Positions 9,028 to 18,348 of a DNA stretch of 64,000 nt are shown in pieces; position 1 is the first letter of the stretch, and each line of letters starts with the position of its first letter. The notes beneath the pieces are model-generated. The model worked only from the letters and a program-made list of their open reading frames with translations. It was not told where the DNA came from and searched no databases. The translations under genes were made by a program, and so were the position numbers. Origin of the DNA: Arthrobacter sp. Bi83 (GTDB lineage Bacteria > Actinomycetota > Actinomycetes > Actinomycetales > Micrococcaceae); contig NZ_CAKKLY010000010.1 in assembly GCF_918698095.1 (NCBI RefSeq), forward strand, positions 30,052 through 94,051, given 5' to 3'.

Positions 9028-10200
9028 GTGCAGGGCGTTTCCAGCGGACCACCGCTTTCAGGCGGACCACCAGTTTCCAGCGGACGCCCGCTTTCCGGCG
9101 GCCGACGGCGGCCGGGCCGGCTGGTGCCGGTCGTCGGCACCGCGCGGAAAATGGTGCAGGACGCCCTGGCCCGGGCCGGTTATCCGGACCGGGTCCTGGT
9201 GGCGTGCAGCGGCGGACCCGATTCGCTGGCGCTCGCCGCCGTGGCCGCCTATTTTGCCCGCCGCGGCCACGTCGACGGGCAGCCGGTGGCCGTGGGCGCC
9301 GTGGTGGTGGACCATCAACTGCAGCCCGGATCCGCGGATGTGGCTGCCCGCACCGCCGAGACCCTGGCGGAACTCGGCCTCAGCCCAGTAGTGGTCCGTG
9401 CCGTTGAGGTGGCCTCCAGCGGCATGGGTCCCGAGGCTGCGGCGAGGGACGCCCGGCATGCCGCCCTTGAAGCCGCTGCAACGGAGTGCGATGCGGCCGC
9501 CATACTCCTGGGGCACACCCTCGACGACCAGGCCGAGCAGGTACTGCTGGGGCTCGCCCGCGGCTCGGGCACCAGGTCACTGGCCGGAATGCGCCCCGTC
9601 CGAGGGAAGCTGCTGCGGCCTTTCCTCGGACTGCGGCGCGCGGACACCCTCGAAATCTGCCGTGCCGAGGAACTCGATCCGTGGCACGATCCCAGCAACG
9701 CCGATCCCGCCTTTGCCCGTTCGCGGACCCGCGTGGAGGTCTTGCCGCTGCTGGAGGAAAAGCTCGGCCCCGGAGTCGCGGAATCCCTGGCCCGCACCGC
9801 CGCCATTCTCCAGCTCGACGCGGACTATCTGGAAGAGGTGGCCAACAACACCTTCACGGCCCTCGCCGAGCGGGACGGGCCGGACATCAGCCTTTCCGAG
9901 GCGGCCCTCAACGAACTGGCGCCGGCCATAAGGTTCCGGGTGATCGCCAAGGCGGCGGCCGACGTCGGGGGTCAACAGCCCAGCTACCAGCGGCTACTGG
10001 CCGCGGAAGCGCTGTTGCGGCGGAAGGGATCGGCGGGGCCCGTGGAGCTGCCGGGGGGAGTGAGCGTGTACCGGCTTTCGCTGGCACAGCTGCTGGCGGA
10101 GGAGCGCGGCCGGGAGAAGGGCGGGACTGCAGGGGTTCCCCGGGAGGGCGCCCGCTGTGGGAAGCTTGTATTCCGGCTTCACACTCCGGCCCGAAAATAG
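9028..10200 (+). CDS. tilS: tRNA(Ile)-lysidine synthase
   Basis: Converts the wobble cytidine of the AUA-reading tRNA-Ile to lysidine using ATP and lysine; essential in most bacteria. The PP-loop motif SGGPDS is at residues 61-66, followed by typical N-type ATPase blocks (LGHTLDDQAEQVLLGLARGSG, with R-rich RSRTRVEVLPLL further on). The C-terminal substrate domain is present. Length is 390 by the GTG at 9028, but that start has no ribosome site and the first about 28 residues come from an 18-bp tandem repeat, so translation may begin further in (GTG 9123 or ATG 9151). hpt follows after 29 bases and is probably co-transcribed. Confidence 0.9.
   Translation: MQGVSSGPPLSGGPPVSSGRPLSGGRRRPGRLVPVVGTARKMVQDALARAGYPDRVLVACSGGPDSLALAAVAAYFARRGHVDGQPVAVGAVVVDHQLQPGSADVAARTAETLAELGLSPVVVRAVEVASSGMGPEAAARDARHAALEAAATECDAAAILLGHTLDDQAEQVLLGLARGSGTRSLAGMRPVRGKLLRPFLGLRRADTLEICRAEELDPWHDPSNADPAFARSRTRVEVLPLLEEKLGPGVAESLARTAAILQLDADYLEEVANNTFTALAERDGPDISLSEAALNELAPAIRFRVIAKAAADVGGQQPSYQRLLAAEALLRRKGSAGPVELPGGVSVYRLSLAQLLAEERGREKGGTAGVPREGARCGKLVFRLHTPARK
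9038..9109 (+). repeat. Four degenerate 18-bp tandem repeats at the tilS start
   Basis: Units start at 9038, 9056, 9074 and 9092; the first is TTTCCAGCGGACCACCGC and the others differ by 2-6 bases. If translated from GTG 9028 they give a six-residue periodic segment rich in S, G, P and R. They immediately precede the conserved tilS domain. Confidence 0.8.
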
Positions 10201-10229
10201 TCGCACCCGCATCTACACAGGAGCAATTG

Positions 10230-10781
10230 GTGGATTCATCCGACGTCCAGGCAGACCTCAAGCACGTTCTCTACACCAAGGAACAGATCCAGCAGCGCAT
10301 CACCGAGCTGGCGGCGCAGATCGACAAGGACTATGAAGGGCGCGAAATCCTGATCGTGGGGGTGCTCAAGGGCGCGGTCATGGTCATGGCGGACCTTGCG
10401 CGTGCGCTGCACAGCCACATCTCGATGGACTGGATGGCCGTCTCCTCCTACGGCTCTGGCACGCAGTCCTCCGGTGTGGTGCGCATCCTGAAGGACCTCG
10501 ACACGGACCTGATGGGCAAGGACGTGCTGATCGTTGAGGACATCATCGACTCCGGCCTCACCCTCTCCTGGCTGAAGACCAACCTGGAGTCCCGCGGCAC
10601 CGCTTCGGTGGAAATCTGCACGGCCTTCCGCAAGCCCACTGCGGCCAAGGTTCAGATCGACGTCAAGTACGTCGGCTACGACATCCCCAACGAGTTCGTG
10701 GTGGGCTATGGCCTGGACTACGCCGAAAAGTACCGCAACCTGGACTTCGTGGGCACCCTGGCGCCGCACGTTTACGAGTAA
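10230..10781 (+). CDS. hpt: Hypoxanthine(-guanine) phosphoribosyltransferase
   Basis: Purine salvage enzyme that joins hypoxanthine or guanine to PRPP to give IMP or GMP in the cytoplasm. The 183-residue product shows the PRPP loop as VLIVEDIIDSGLTL, the GVLKGAVMV segment that holds the pyrophosphate loop, and SSYGSGTQSSG in the flexible loop. The start is GTG 10230, preceded by CAGGAG with a 6-base gap; a long frame reaching back into tilS is only read-through of another frame. The tilS-hpt-ftsH order is a common actinobacterial arrangement. A strong hairpin follows the stop. Confidence 0.95.
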   Translation: MDSSDVQADLKHVLYTKEQIQQRITELAAQIDKDYEGREILIVGVLKGAVMVMADLARALHSHISMDWMAVSSYGSGTQSSGVVRILKDLDTDLMGKDVLIVEDIIDSGLTLSWLKTNLESRGTASVEICTAFRKPTAAKVQIDVKYVGYDIPNEFVVGYGLDYAEKYRNLDFVGTLAPHVYE

Positions 10782-10797
10782 GCGCCTCTTGGGCCAC

Positions 10798-10842
10798 CAC
10801 GCCGCCGCCGGACCTTGGAATCACAGGTCCGGCGGCGGCGTG
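10798..10842. terminator. Strong 18-bp hairpin after hpt
   Basis: CACGCCGCCGCCGGACCT at 10798-10815 is perfectly complementary to 10825-10842 across a 9-base loop. It starts 16 bases after the hpt stop. No U-run follows, so it may need Rho or act as an RNA stabiliser, but its place fits transcription termination. Confidence 0.7.
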
Positions 10843-11217
10843 ACCCGGTTAAAGAGGTGCAGAAAATGCTGCGGCTGGCTCCGGGTGAAGCCTGCCCTTT
10901 TGAGAAGCCTGCGCTTTTGAGGTGCGCCAGCCTGGTGACGCCGCCCTTCCGGGCGGCGACAATTCGCGGCCACGGGTCCGCCGCGGTGGGAAAGTGGTGC
11001 AGAAATGCGAGAGCACCGATTGCGCCCCTGACCTGCACGGACGCTGCCACGCGGCCTCCGCATTGCGCGTTTCCGCTACGCCCACAGGGAACTTTTGTCC
11101 TACACCGTGCGTGAATTACTCCGGCGGTGTATAGCTAGAAGCTGACGCAGCACCACACGCGCGCAGACCACGCGCCGTGCAGCACTACCAGGAGGGACGG
11201 GGCCTGCCCCCGAACAG
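10843..11217. other. 375-bp structured intergenic region, hpt to ftsH
   Basis: No convincing gene is seen. The region holds a tandem 17-bp repeat (10888-10904 and 10905-10921, AAGCCTGCCCTTTTGAG with one mismatch), a short hairpin CGCCGCCC-TTCC-GGGCGGCG (10939-10958), and two similar segments GGTGCAGAAAATGC (about 10856) and GGTGCAGAAATGC (10996). The last about 120 bases must contain the ftsH promoter and leader. The composite looks like a degenerate interspersed repeat. Confidence 0.55.
10888..10921 (+). repeat. Tandem 17-bp repeat
   Basis: Two adjacent copies of AAGCCTGCSCTTTTGAG, one mismatch, in the hpt-ftsH gap. No coding sense is apparent. Confidence 0.8.
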
Positions 11218-13284
11218 ATGAAAGCTAAGAGTTTCTTCAAGGGCCCGGGCATCTGGATCATCGTTGTGGTCGGCATGCTCCTGCTGGCCTTTGCAACGTT
11301 GGCTCCGGGCGGTGCCACACGGATCGACACCCAGCCCGGCCTCGAGCTGCTTGCGCAGAGCGGCAAGGTCGAACAGGCAAAGATCTTCGACGGCGAAAAC
11401 CGCGTGGACCTGGTCCTGAAGGACAACCTGGTCATCGACGGGCAGGACAAGGGCAAGAACGTCCAGTTCTTCTTTGTCAACGACCGCGGCCCGGATGTGG
11501 TCAAGGCCGTCACCGACTCCAACCCCTCCAAGGGCTACACAGACCAGCCGGTAGAGAGCAACTGGCTGTCCGGACTGTTCTCGCTGCTGATCCCGGTCCT
11601 GCTGCTCGGCGTCCTTTTCTGGTTCCTCCTGTCCCGGATGCAGGGCGGCGGCTCCAAGGTCATGCAGTTCGGCAAGTCCAAGGCCAAGATGGTCAACAAG
11701 GACATGCCGCAGGTGACCTTCGCGGACGTCGCGGGTGCCGATGAAGCCGTTGAAGAGCTCCAGGAAATCAAAGAATTCCTTGCCGAACCCGCCAAGTTCC
11801 AGGCCGTGGGCGCCAAGATCCCCAAGGGCGTGCTGCTGTACGGTCCTCCGGGCACCGGCAAGACCCTCCTGGCCCGCGCCGTCGCGGGTGAGGCCGGCGT
11901 GCCGTTCTTCTCCATCTCCGGTTCGGACTTCGTTGAAATGTTCGTCGGTGTTGGTGCTTCCCGCGTCCGTGACCTCTTCGAGCAGGCCAAGGCCAACTCG
12001 CCGGCCATCATCTTCGTCGACGAGATCGACGCCGTCGGGCGCCACCGCGGTGCCGGCATCGGCGGCGGCAACGACGAACGCGAGCAGACCCTCAACCAGC
12101 TGCTGGTTGAAATGGACGGCTTCGACGTCAAGACGAATGTCATCCTAATCGCTGCCACCAACAGGCCGGACGTCCTGGACCCGGCGCTGCTCCGCCCGGG
12201 CCGCTTCGACCGGCAGATCTCAGTTGAAGCCCCGGACCTCGTGGGCCGCGACCAGATCCTCCAGGTGCACGCCAAGGGCAAGCCGATCGCACAGGGCGTT
12301 GACCTCAAGGCCGTGGCCAAGAAGACCCCGGGCTACACCGGCGCGGACCTCGCCAACGTGCTGAACGAGGCGGCCCTGCTGACCGCCCGCTCCAACGCCA
12401 ACCTGATCGATGACCGCGCCCTGGACGAAGCGATCGACCGTGTCATGGCCGGCCCGCAGAAGCGCAGCCGCGTCATGAAGGAACACGAGCGCAAGATCAC
12501 GGCCTACCACGAAGGCGGCCACGCCCTGGTGGCCGCGGCATTGCGCAACTCGGCACCGGTCACCAAGATCACCATCCTGCCCCGCGGCCGCGCACTGGGC
12601 TACACCATGGTGGTCCCGGAGAACGACAAGTATTCCATCACCCGCAACGAGCTGCTGGACCAGATGGCCTACGCCATGGGCGGCCGGGTAGCCGAGGAGA
12701 TCGTCTTCCACGATCCCTCCACCGGCGCCTCGAACGACATCGAAAAGGCCACCGGCACGGCCCGCCAGATGGTCACGCAGTACGGCATGAGCGAACGCGT
12801 CGGTGCTGTCCGCCTGGGCCAGGGCGGCGGCGAGCCGTTCCTGGGCCGCGACGCCAGCCATGAGCGCAACTACTCGGACCAGATCGCCTACATCGTGGAT
12901 GAGGAAGTCCGCCGCCTGATCGACCAGGCCCACGACGAGGCCTACGCCATCCTCACCGAAAACCGCGACGTCCTGGACCGGCTGGCCCTGGAACTGCTGG
13001 AACGCGAAACCCTGAACCAGGCCGAGATCGCCCACGTCTTCCGCGACATCCGCAAGCGCGATTTCCGCGAAGTGTGGCTGTCAAAGGAAACCCGGCCCGT
13101 GCAGGCTGCCGGCCCGGTGGAGTCCCGGCTGGAGAAGGCTGAACGCGAGGCCCAGGAAGAAGCCAAGGAAGCCCGGCTGGAAGAACCGCTGGACGCGCTG
13201 CCGCCTCATCCCCAGGGTGTTTCTGAAGACGCCTCCTTCCAGGGCGGGGTAACGGAAGCCGGCTCGGACGGCTACCGCGGCTAA
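11218..13284 (+). CDS. ftsH: ATP-dependent zinc metalloprotease FtsH
   Basis: Membrane-anchored AAA+ protease that degrades misassembled membrane proteins and selected regulators, working as a hexamer facing the cytoplasm. In 688 residues the order is TM1 (about 12-29), an extracytoplasmic domain, TM2 (about 117-138), AAA domain with Walker A GPPGTGKT at 209-216, Walker [12 protein letters not shown] at 264-274 and the second region of homology ([16 protein letters not shown]), then the zinc site HEGGH at 431-435 and a coiled-coil, charged tail. ATG 11218 is the only sensible start, although the AGGAGGG at 11190-11196 is unusually far (about 22 bases). folE follows after 9 bases and may be in the same transcript. 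Confidence 0.96.
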   Translation: MKAKSFFKGPGIWIIVVVGMLLLAFATLAPGGATRIDTQPGLELLAQSGKVEQAKIFDGENRVDLVLKDNLVIDGQDKGKNVQFFFVNDRGPDVVKAVTDSNPSKGYTDQPVESNWLSGLFSLLIPVLLLGVLFWFLLSRMQGGGSKVMQFGKSKAKMVNKDMPQVTFADVAGADEAVEELQEIKEFLAEPAKFQAVGAKIPKGVLLYGPPGTGKTLLARAVAGEAGVPFFSISGSDFVEMFVGVGASRVRDLFEQAKANSPAIIFVDEIDAVGRHRGAGIGGGNDEREQTLNQLLVEMDGFDVKTNVILIAATNRPDVLDPALLRPGRFDRQISVEAPDLVGRDQILQVHAKGKPIAQGVDLKAVAKKTPGYTGADLANVLNEAALLTARSNANLIDDRALDEAIDRVMAGPQKRSRVMKEHERKITAYHEGGHALVAAALRNSAPVTKITILPRGRALGYTMVVPENDKYSITRNELLDQMAYAMGGRVAEEIVFHDPSTGASNDIEKATGTARQMVTQYGMSERVGAVRLGQGGGEPFLGRDASHERNYSDQIAYIVDEEVRRLIDQAHDEAYAILTENRDVLDRLALELLERETLNQAEIAHVFRDIRKRDFREVWLSKETRPVQAAGPVESRLEKAEREAQEEAKEARLEEPLDALPPHPQGVSEDASFQGGVTEAGSDGYRG

Positions 13285-13293
13285 GCTCTTGCT

Positions 13294-13932
13294 GTGACTC
13301 ACTTCGACGACGACGACCTTGCCGCCTCCGCCGATCACTCGGCGGTGGGGGGATCCGGCCACCACTACAGGGTGGACCGGCCCCGGATTGAAGCGGCGGT
13401 GCGCGAAATTCTCCTGGCCATCGGCGAGGATCCGGACCGCGGCGGGCTGCAGGATACGCCCAAGCGGGTTGCCAAGGCCTACGCCGAGGTCTTTGCAGGC
13501 CTGCACCAGGATCCGGCAACCGTACTGTCCACTACCTTCGACCTCGACCACGAGGAACTGGTGCTGGTGAAGGACATTCCGTTCTACTCAACCTGCGAGC
13601 ACCACCTCGTGCCGTTCCACGGTGTGGCCCATGTGGGCTACATCCCGTCGCACGACGGCAAGGTGACGGGCCTGAGCAAGCTGGCGCGGCTGGTAGACAT
13701 TTTCGCCCGCCGTCCGCAGGTCCAGGAACGGCTCACCACGCAGATCGTCGAGGCGCTCGTCACATATCTCAAGCCGCGCGGAGCCATCGTGGTGGTGGAA
13801 TGCGAACACATGTGCATGTCCATGCGCGGCATCCGCAAGCCCGGGGCCAAAACCGTCACAAGCGCGGTCCGCGGGCAGCTTCATGACCCGGCCACCCGTG
13901 CCGAAGCCATGAGCCTCATACTCGGAAGGTAA
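13294..13932 (+). CDS. folE: GTP cyclohydrolase I
   Basis: First enzyme of folate synthesis: GTP to 7,8-dihydroneopterin triphosphate plus formate. The 212-residue protein has the family core with zinc ligands in [10 protein letters not shown] and [13 protein letters not shown], and catalytic His in the HVGYIP strand region. The N-terminal acidic and His-containing stretch ([11 protein letters not shown]) is variable. The GTG at 13294 is 9 bases past the ftsH stop. It begins the folE-folP-folB-folK operon; the next gene starts 10 bases after the stop. Confidence 0.96.
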   Translation: MTHFDDDDLAASADHSAVGGSGHHYRVDRPRIEAAVREILLAIGEDPDRGGLQDTPKRVAKAYAEVFAGLHQDPATVLSTTFDLDHEELVLVKDIPFYSTCEHHLVPFHGVAHVGYIPSHDGKVTGLSKLARLVDIFARRPQVQERLTTQIVEALVTYLKPRGAIVVVECEHMCMSMRGIRKPGAKTVTSAVRGQLHDPATRAEAMSLILGR

Positions 13933-13942
13933 TAAACAGACT

Positions 13943-14863
13943 ATGGATTCCCTAGCTGCAGCACCTGGAACCGGACCCGCAACATCCCCGCTGCCCATCC
14001 TGCGCAAACCGCGGCCGGCTGCTAAATTTGAAGACCTGCCCACCGGACGCGCCCTCGTGATGGGCATCCTCAATGTCACGCCGGATTCGTTCAGCGACGG
14101 CGGCAAGCACCTGACGGCGGACGCCGCCATCGCCGCCGGCCTCCGGATGTTTTACGCGGGAGCCGACATCATCGACGTCGGAGGCGAGTCCACGCGTCCG
14201 GGCGCGGAGGACGTCAGCCCCGAAGAGGAGCAGCGGCGGGTCCTGCCCGTCATTGAGGCGCTGGTCAAGGCCGGCGCGCTCGTCAGCATCGACACCACCC
14301 ATACCTCCACGGCTGAAGCTGCCCTGGCGGCCGGAGCCGCGGTCATCAATGATGTCTCGGGCCTCACGATCGAGCCGGGAATGGCCGAACTGGTGGCCAA
14401 GAGCAAGGCGCCGTACGTCCTGACCCACCGCCGCGGCGACGCCAAGACCATGACCTCCCTGACGGAGTACGGAAACGTGGCGGACGACGTCGTCGCAGAG
14501 CTGAGCGGCGTCCGGGACAAGCTGTATGCCGCCGGCGTGCTTGCGGAGCAGATCATCATTGACCCGGGCATCGGCTTCTCCAAGACGGACGAGCAGAACT
14601 GGGAGCTGCTCAGGAACCTCGACCGGCTTGAAGCCCTGGGCCACAAGATCCTCGTGGGAGTCTCGCGCAAGCGATTCCTGGGCACCCTCCTGACCGTTGC
14701 CGGCAAGGCGGCGCTCCCGGAGGAGCGCGACGCCGCTACCGCCGCCATCACGGCCGTCACCGCTGCCCGCGGAGCCTGGGCTGTGCGGGTGCACGACGTC
14801 GGCCCAAGCCTGGACGCTGTCAAGGTTGCGTCCCGCCTGGCCACACCCAGTCCCGGCCGCTGA
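13943..14863 (+). CDS. folP: Dihydropteroate synthase
   Basis: Condenses hydroxymethyldihydropterin pyrophosphate with p-aminobenzoate; the target of sulfonamides. The 306-residue TIM-barrel has both DHPS signatures: MGILNVTPDSFSDGG (near residue 34) and DVGGESTRPGAE, plus VSIDTTH, INDVSG and GVSRKRFLG, which carries the pterin/phosphate-binding lysine and arginine. The first about 30 residues (proline/alanine-rich) extend beyond the family core. It is inside the folate operon, between folE and folB. Confidence 0.95.
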   Translation: MDSLAAAPGTGPATSPLPILRKPRPAAKFEDLPTGRALVMGILNVTPDSFSDGGKHLTADAAIAAGLRMFYAGADIIDVGGESTRPGAEDVSPEEEQRRVLPVIEALVKAGALVSIDTTHTSTAEAALAAGAAVINDVSGLTIEPGMAELVAKSKAPYVLTHRRGDAKTMTSLTEYGNVADDVVAELSGVRDKLYAAGVLAEQIIIDPGIGFSKTDEQNWELLRNLDRLEALGHKILVGVSRKRFLGTLLTVAGKAALPEERDAATAAITAVTAARGAWAVRVHDVGPSLDAVKVASRLATPSPGR

Positions 14864-14888
14864 CCAGGAAGGGCTGAGCAGGACCACG

Positions 14889-15248
14889 ATGGACAGGATC
14901 TCACTGAGCGGCGTCACCGCCACCGGCTACCACGGAGTGTTCGATTTTGAGCGCCGCGAGGGCCAGCCGTTTGTGGTTGATGCCGTGCTGCACCTGGACT
15001 TCAGCCGGGCTGCGGCATCAGACGACGTCAGGGACACCGCCCATTATGGCGAAGTGGCCGGGCGGATCACGGACTGGATCACAGGTGAACCCCTGAACCT
15101 CATCGAGGCCCTGGCCGTCAGGATGGCAGAAGGCCTGCTGAAGGAATTCAAAATCGAGGCCGTGGAGATCACAGTGCATAAGCCGAAGGCGCCCATCGAG
15201 GTCCCGTTCGGGGATGTGGCCGTAACCGTCTACCGGGAGCGCACATGA
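14889..15248 (+). CDS. folB: Dihydroneopterin aldolase
   Basis: Cleaves 7,8-dihydroneopterin to 6-hydroxymethyl-7,8-dihydropterin and glycolaldehyde. The 119-residue product matches the short family: DRISLSGVTATGYHGVFDFER at the N-terminus (catalytic Tyr and Glu region), HYGEVAGRI, LIEALAVRMAEGLL, and the lysine in VEITVHKPKAPI. ATG 14889 follows CAGGA by 5 bases. Its stop overlaps the folK start by four bases (ATGA), indicating translational coupling. Confidence 0.94.
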   Translation: MDRISLSGVTATGYHGVFDFERREGQPFVVDAVLHLDFSRAAASDDVRDTAHYGEVAGRITDWITGEPLNLIEALAVRMAEGLLKEFKIEAVEITVHKPKAPIEVPFGDVAVTVYRERT

Positions 15249-15784
15249 ACGCCCGGTACACGAGGGTGGTGCTTGCCTTGGGCAGCAACCTGGGCGAACG
15301 CAACGACACGCTGTCTGAAGCCGTCGCTGACCTCGTCGACGGGCCGGAAGTGCGGCTCCTCGCCGTCTCGCCGGTGGTTCAGACCAAAGCCGTAGGCGGC
15401 CCTGAAGGCCAGCCGGATTTCCTCAACATGGTGATGACCGTGGAGACCACCCTCGAACCCCTTGAGCTCCTCAGGCACTGCCAGTCGGTCGAGAACAAGC
15501 ACCACCGGATCCGCGAGGTGCGCTGGGGGCCGCGGACGCTCGACGTCGACATCATCGCTTACGGCGACCTGGAAAGCTCCGATCCGCAGCTGACCCTGCC
15601 GCATCCCCGGGCGGCGGAGCGGGCCTTCGTGCTCTACCCATGGTCCCTGATCGACCCTGCGGCAACCCTGAACGGGACGCGGATCGGTGAGCTCGCAGCC
15701 AGGGCCGCCGACTTCCCGGACCTCACACCGTTCGACGGTTTCGGCGACTTCAACGGAGTGCCCACGGCGGGGGCGGTGGAATAA
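15245..15784 (+). CDS. folK: 2-amino-4-hydroxy-6-hydroxymethyldihydropteridine pyrophosphokinase
   Basis: Transfers pyrophosphate from ATP to hydroxymethyldihydropterin, giving the folP substrate. In 179 residues the family marks are VLALGSNLGERNDTL at the N-terminus, the pterin-binding stretch PVVQTKAVGGPEGQPDFLNMV and the signature RWGPRTLDVDIIAYG containing the magnesium-binding aspartates, followed by LPHPRAAERAFVL. Its ATG overlaps the folB stop. DUF3180 follows after 2 bases, so the operon continues. Confidence 0.95.
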   Translation: MNARYTRVVLALGSNLGERNDTLSEAVADLVDGPEVRLLAVSPVVQTKAVGGPEGQPDFLNMVMTVETTLEPLELLRHCQSVENKHHRIREVRWGPRTLDVDIIAYGDLESSDPQLTLPHPRAAERAFVLYPWSLIDPAATLNGTRIGELAARAADFPDLTPFDGFGDFNGVPTAGAVE

Positions 15785-15786
15785 CA

Positions 15787-16314
15787 GTGAAGCCCATGAA
15801 TCCGCTGCTGCTCGCGGTGGTCGGCCTGGCCGTGGCCATTGCCGGCTGGTCCGCTGCCGTCCTGAGCGGCCGGTACGGCATGGCCACACCGGTGCTGCCG
15901 CCCACGGGGCTGGTGACCATGGGCGTGATCGTGGTCCTCACGCTGGTGCTGGGCATCCGCGTGCTCCGCTGGCGGAACGGCAAGAAGAAGAAAATGCTCA
16001 ACCCGATCCTGGCCGCCTGGACGCTCGTCCTGGCCCAGGCCTGCGCCTACACGGGCACGGTGCTGCTCGGCTGGCACGCGGGGATCTTCGTGGAGCAGCT
16101 GCGGATCTGGAGCCTGCGCAGCAGCCAGGAACTCACCGGGCTCGCCTTGGGCATGGGGGGCGGCGGACTGGTCATGATCGTGGTGGGGCTCGTCGTCGAG
16201 CGTTTCTGCAGGATCCCGCCCGAAGACGGCGAAGATGCTGCGAAAGGGCTGCCGGGCCACCCACGTCCCGGCAAGGCCAAAGGGGAAGGCGAATATGCCT
16301 ACCGCGGCGATTGA
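15787..16314 (+). CDS. DUF3180 integral membrane protein
   Basis: Actinobacterial membrane protein of 175 residues with four predicted helices, about residues 5-27, 38-58, 72-95 and 118-140, separated by the basic loop RWRNGKKKKML. This family is consistently found after folK in actinomycetes (positional counterpart of Rv3605c), but its role is unknown. The GTG start lies 2 bases after the folK stop. The 3' end overlaps the next gene by 20 bases, which suggests one transcript with coupled translation. Confidence 0.83.
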   Translation: MKPMNPLLLAVVGLAVAIAGWSAAVLSGRYGMATPVLPPTGLVTMGVIVVLTLVLGIRVLRWRNGKKKKMLNPILAAWTLVLAQACAYTGTVLLGWHAGIFVEQLRIWSLRSSQELTGLALGMGGGGLVMIVVGLVVERFCRIPPEDGEDAAKGLPGHPRPGKAKGEGEYAYRGD

Positions 16315-16807
16315 TCCGCCCGGGATCACCTGGCTTCGGGTTTCCCCCAAATACGTCACTGTCCGCCTGGTGGAGTGGGCCGTGGGCAACTTGATTGCCG
16401 TCGGGCTGCTGAGCTTGTCCCTGGTCTTTGTGCTGCTCGGCTGGTGGAAGTGGCCGCCGTTGTGGCTGGCCGTTACGGTCCCGGCGTTCCTGCTCGTGCT
16501 GGCACTGTGGCGTCTGACCCTGATTCCGCGGCAGGTCCGCGCCATCGGCTACGCCGAGCGCGACGACGATCTTCTGATCCGCGGTGGCATCTTCTTCCAG
16601 CGCGTCATGGTGGTGCCGTACGGGCGGATGCAGTATGTGGACATCAGCGTGGGGCCGGTGGAGCGCGGACTGGGGCTGTGCACGCTCAAGCTTCACACAG
16701 CGTCCGCCGGAACCAACGCATCGATTCCGGGGCTGCCCGCCGAAGAAGGGGCCCGCCTGCGCGAACAGCTCTCGGCGCGCGGTGAAGCCAGGCTGGCCGG
16801 ACTGTGA
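16295..16807 (+). CDS. PH domain-containing membrane protein (bPH2/DUF304)
   Basis: Membrane protein of 170 residues with two N-terminal helices (about 26-48 and 52-70) and a C-terminal bacterial pleckstrin-homology domain of the bPH2 type (RQVRAIGYAERDDDLLIRGG, then VMVVPYGRMQYVDI and GLGLCTLKLHTAS). The start at ATG 16295 lies inside the DUF3180 gene, with AGGGGAAGG just upstream. It overlaps the following larger PH protein by 4 bases. Such paired proteins (YdbS/YdbT-like) are seen together in Firmicutes and actinomycetes; YdbS/YdbT have been linked to resistance to certain peptide antibiotics. The role here is inferred. Confidence 0.82.
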   Translation: MPTAAIDPPGITWLRVSPKYVTVRLVEWAVGNLIAVGLLSLSLVFVLLGWWKWPPLWLAVTVPAFLLVLALWRLTLIPRQVRAIGYAERDDDLLIRGGIFFQRVMVVPYGRMQYVDISVGPVERGLGLCTLKLHTASAGTNASIPGLPAEEGARLREQLSARGEARLAGL

Positions 16808-18348
16808 GCGGGGACGGGCTTTCTTCCGGAACGCCCGACGGCGAGTGGCTGAGGGTGCATCCGGCGTCGCCCTTTGTGCGGGGCTGGGTTGCACTGGCGG
16901 CCATCGGCTACTTCTTCGGGCGTGACACATTCGAGAGAATGCTCCGGGGCGAGCCCCTCGTGGATGACCAGATTGCCGGACGTGCCCCGTGGCTCGTCGG
17001 CGGCGGCGCTTTGGTGCTGCTGCTGGCGGTCCTGGGGTTCATCATGTCCTGGTACTTCACCCGGTACCAGGTGGCGGAAGGCTACGTCCGCGTCAACACG
17101 GGCTTCCTGTTCCGGCAGCAGCGGCAGGCGCGCCTGGACCGGGTCCAGGCGATCGACATCGTCCAGCCGCTGCTCGCGAGGATTTTCGGGCTCGCGGAGC
17201 TGAAGTTCGAAGTGGCTGACGCCGGTGAGTCCGCGGTGCGGCTTGCCTACCTCCGCATTGACGATGCCCGGCAGCTGCGCGCCACCATCCTGGCCCGTGC
17301 CTCGGGGGCGGGGCTGGACCCCGACCATCCCGAAGCGCCCGCGCCGGAGGCGCCGGAGCGCCGGGTGCTGCAGGTCCCGCCGTCGCGCCTCATCGGATCC
17401 CTGCTCCTCAGCGAGCAGAGCGTCGTTATCGTGCTGGGCGGCGCGGCATCCGTGCTGCTGTCCGCGTTGACGGAAAACCGGGCTTTCTTCCTGTATCTGA
17501 TCCCCGCGGCCCTGGGCCTGTTTGCCGCGTACTGGGGCGCGTTCCACAAAGGCTACAACTTCACCGCTGCCATCTCCCCGGACGGCATCCGGCTCCGCTA
17601 CGGACTGCTGGACACGCAGGCGCAGACTCTTCCGCCGGGGCGGATCCAGGCGCTGAAGGTGTCGCAGCCGCCGCTGTGGCGCATCTTTGGCTGGTACCGG
17701 ATGCAGGTCAACGTTGCCGGCTACGGGGCCGCCGGGAACAATGGCGAGGCGGCGTCCCGCACCACGCTGCTGCCCGTGGGAAAGATCGGCGACGTCTTCA
17801 ACATGCTTGCCCTGGTCCTGCCGGACCCCGGAACTGACGACCCCCTCCGCGTTTTCCGGGCCGGGCTGTCCGGCCTGGATTCCGACGGCGGTTTTGTCAC
17901 CACGCCGCGCCGCGGCCGCTTCCTCGCCCCGCTGGGCTGGCGACGGAACGGCTTCGCCGCCACCGACACCGCACTGCTGATGCGATCGGGGCGCTGGTGG
18001 CGCACGCTTGTGCTGGTGCCGCACCAGCGCACGCAGTCGATGGCGCTGCACCAGGGCCCGCTGGCCCGCCGTTACGGCCTGGCGGACCTCGTGCTGCACA
18101 CCACCGCCGGTCCCGTTACCCCGCGCGTGATCCAGGCGGGCGTGGACGAGGCCCAGGCACTCTTCGACCACCAGGCCGCCCGCGCCCGGGCTGCGCGGAA
18201 GCGCCAGACCAGCGAACACTGGCTCGCGCAGGTGGCTCCCATTGCAACGCTGGCTGCGCCCGACGGAACCCAGGATCTCGATCAGCGGAGTCCGCTCGAT
18301 CAGCCCCGCCCCCACTCACCGCAACAGGAAGGCCCGCAACGTGGCTAA
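16804..18348 (+). CDS. Large PH domain-containing membrane protein (YdbT-like)
   Basis: Protein of 514 residues with repeated bPH2 domains and membrane helix pairs: a helix pair near residues 26-90, a first PH domain with TRYQVAEGYVRVNTGFLFRQQRQARLDRVQAIDIVQPLLAR, a second helix pair near 205-240, and a second PH domain (ISPDGIRLRYGLLDTQAQTL). A third PH-like copy is near the C-terminus (TDTALLMRSGRWW, PHQRTQSMALHQGPL). The pair with the preceding small PH protein is the usual YdbS-YdbT arrangement. It overlaps the next gene (DUF2520) by 8 bases. Function is not established. Confidence 0.82.
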   Translation: MSGDGLSSGTPDGEWLRVHPASPFVRGWVALAAIGYFFGRDTFERMLRGEPLVDDQIAGRAPWLVGGGALVLLLAVLGFIMSWYFTRYQVAEGYVRVNTGFLFRQQRQARLDRVQAIDIVQPLLARIFGLAELKFEVADAGESAVRLAYLRIDDARQLRATILARASGAGLDPDHPEAPAPEAPERRVLQVPPSRLIGSLLLSEQSVVIVLGGAASVLLSALTENRAFFLYLIPAALGLFAAYWGAFHKGYNFTAAISPDGIRLRYGLLDTQAQTLPPGRIQALKVSQPPLWRIFGWYRMQVNVAGYGAAGNNGEAASRTTLLPVGKIGDVFNMLALVLPDPGTDDPLRVFRAGLSGLDSDGGFVTTPRRGRFLAPLGWRRNGFAATDTALLMRSGRWWRTLVLVPHQRTQSMALHQGPLARRYGLADLVLHTTAGPVTPRVIQAGVDEAQALFDHQAARARAARKRQTSEHWLAQVAPIATLAAPDGTQDLDQRSPLDQPRPHSPQQEGPQRG

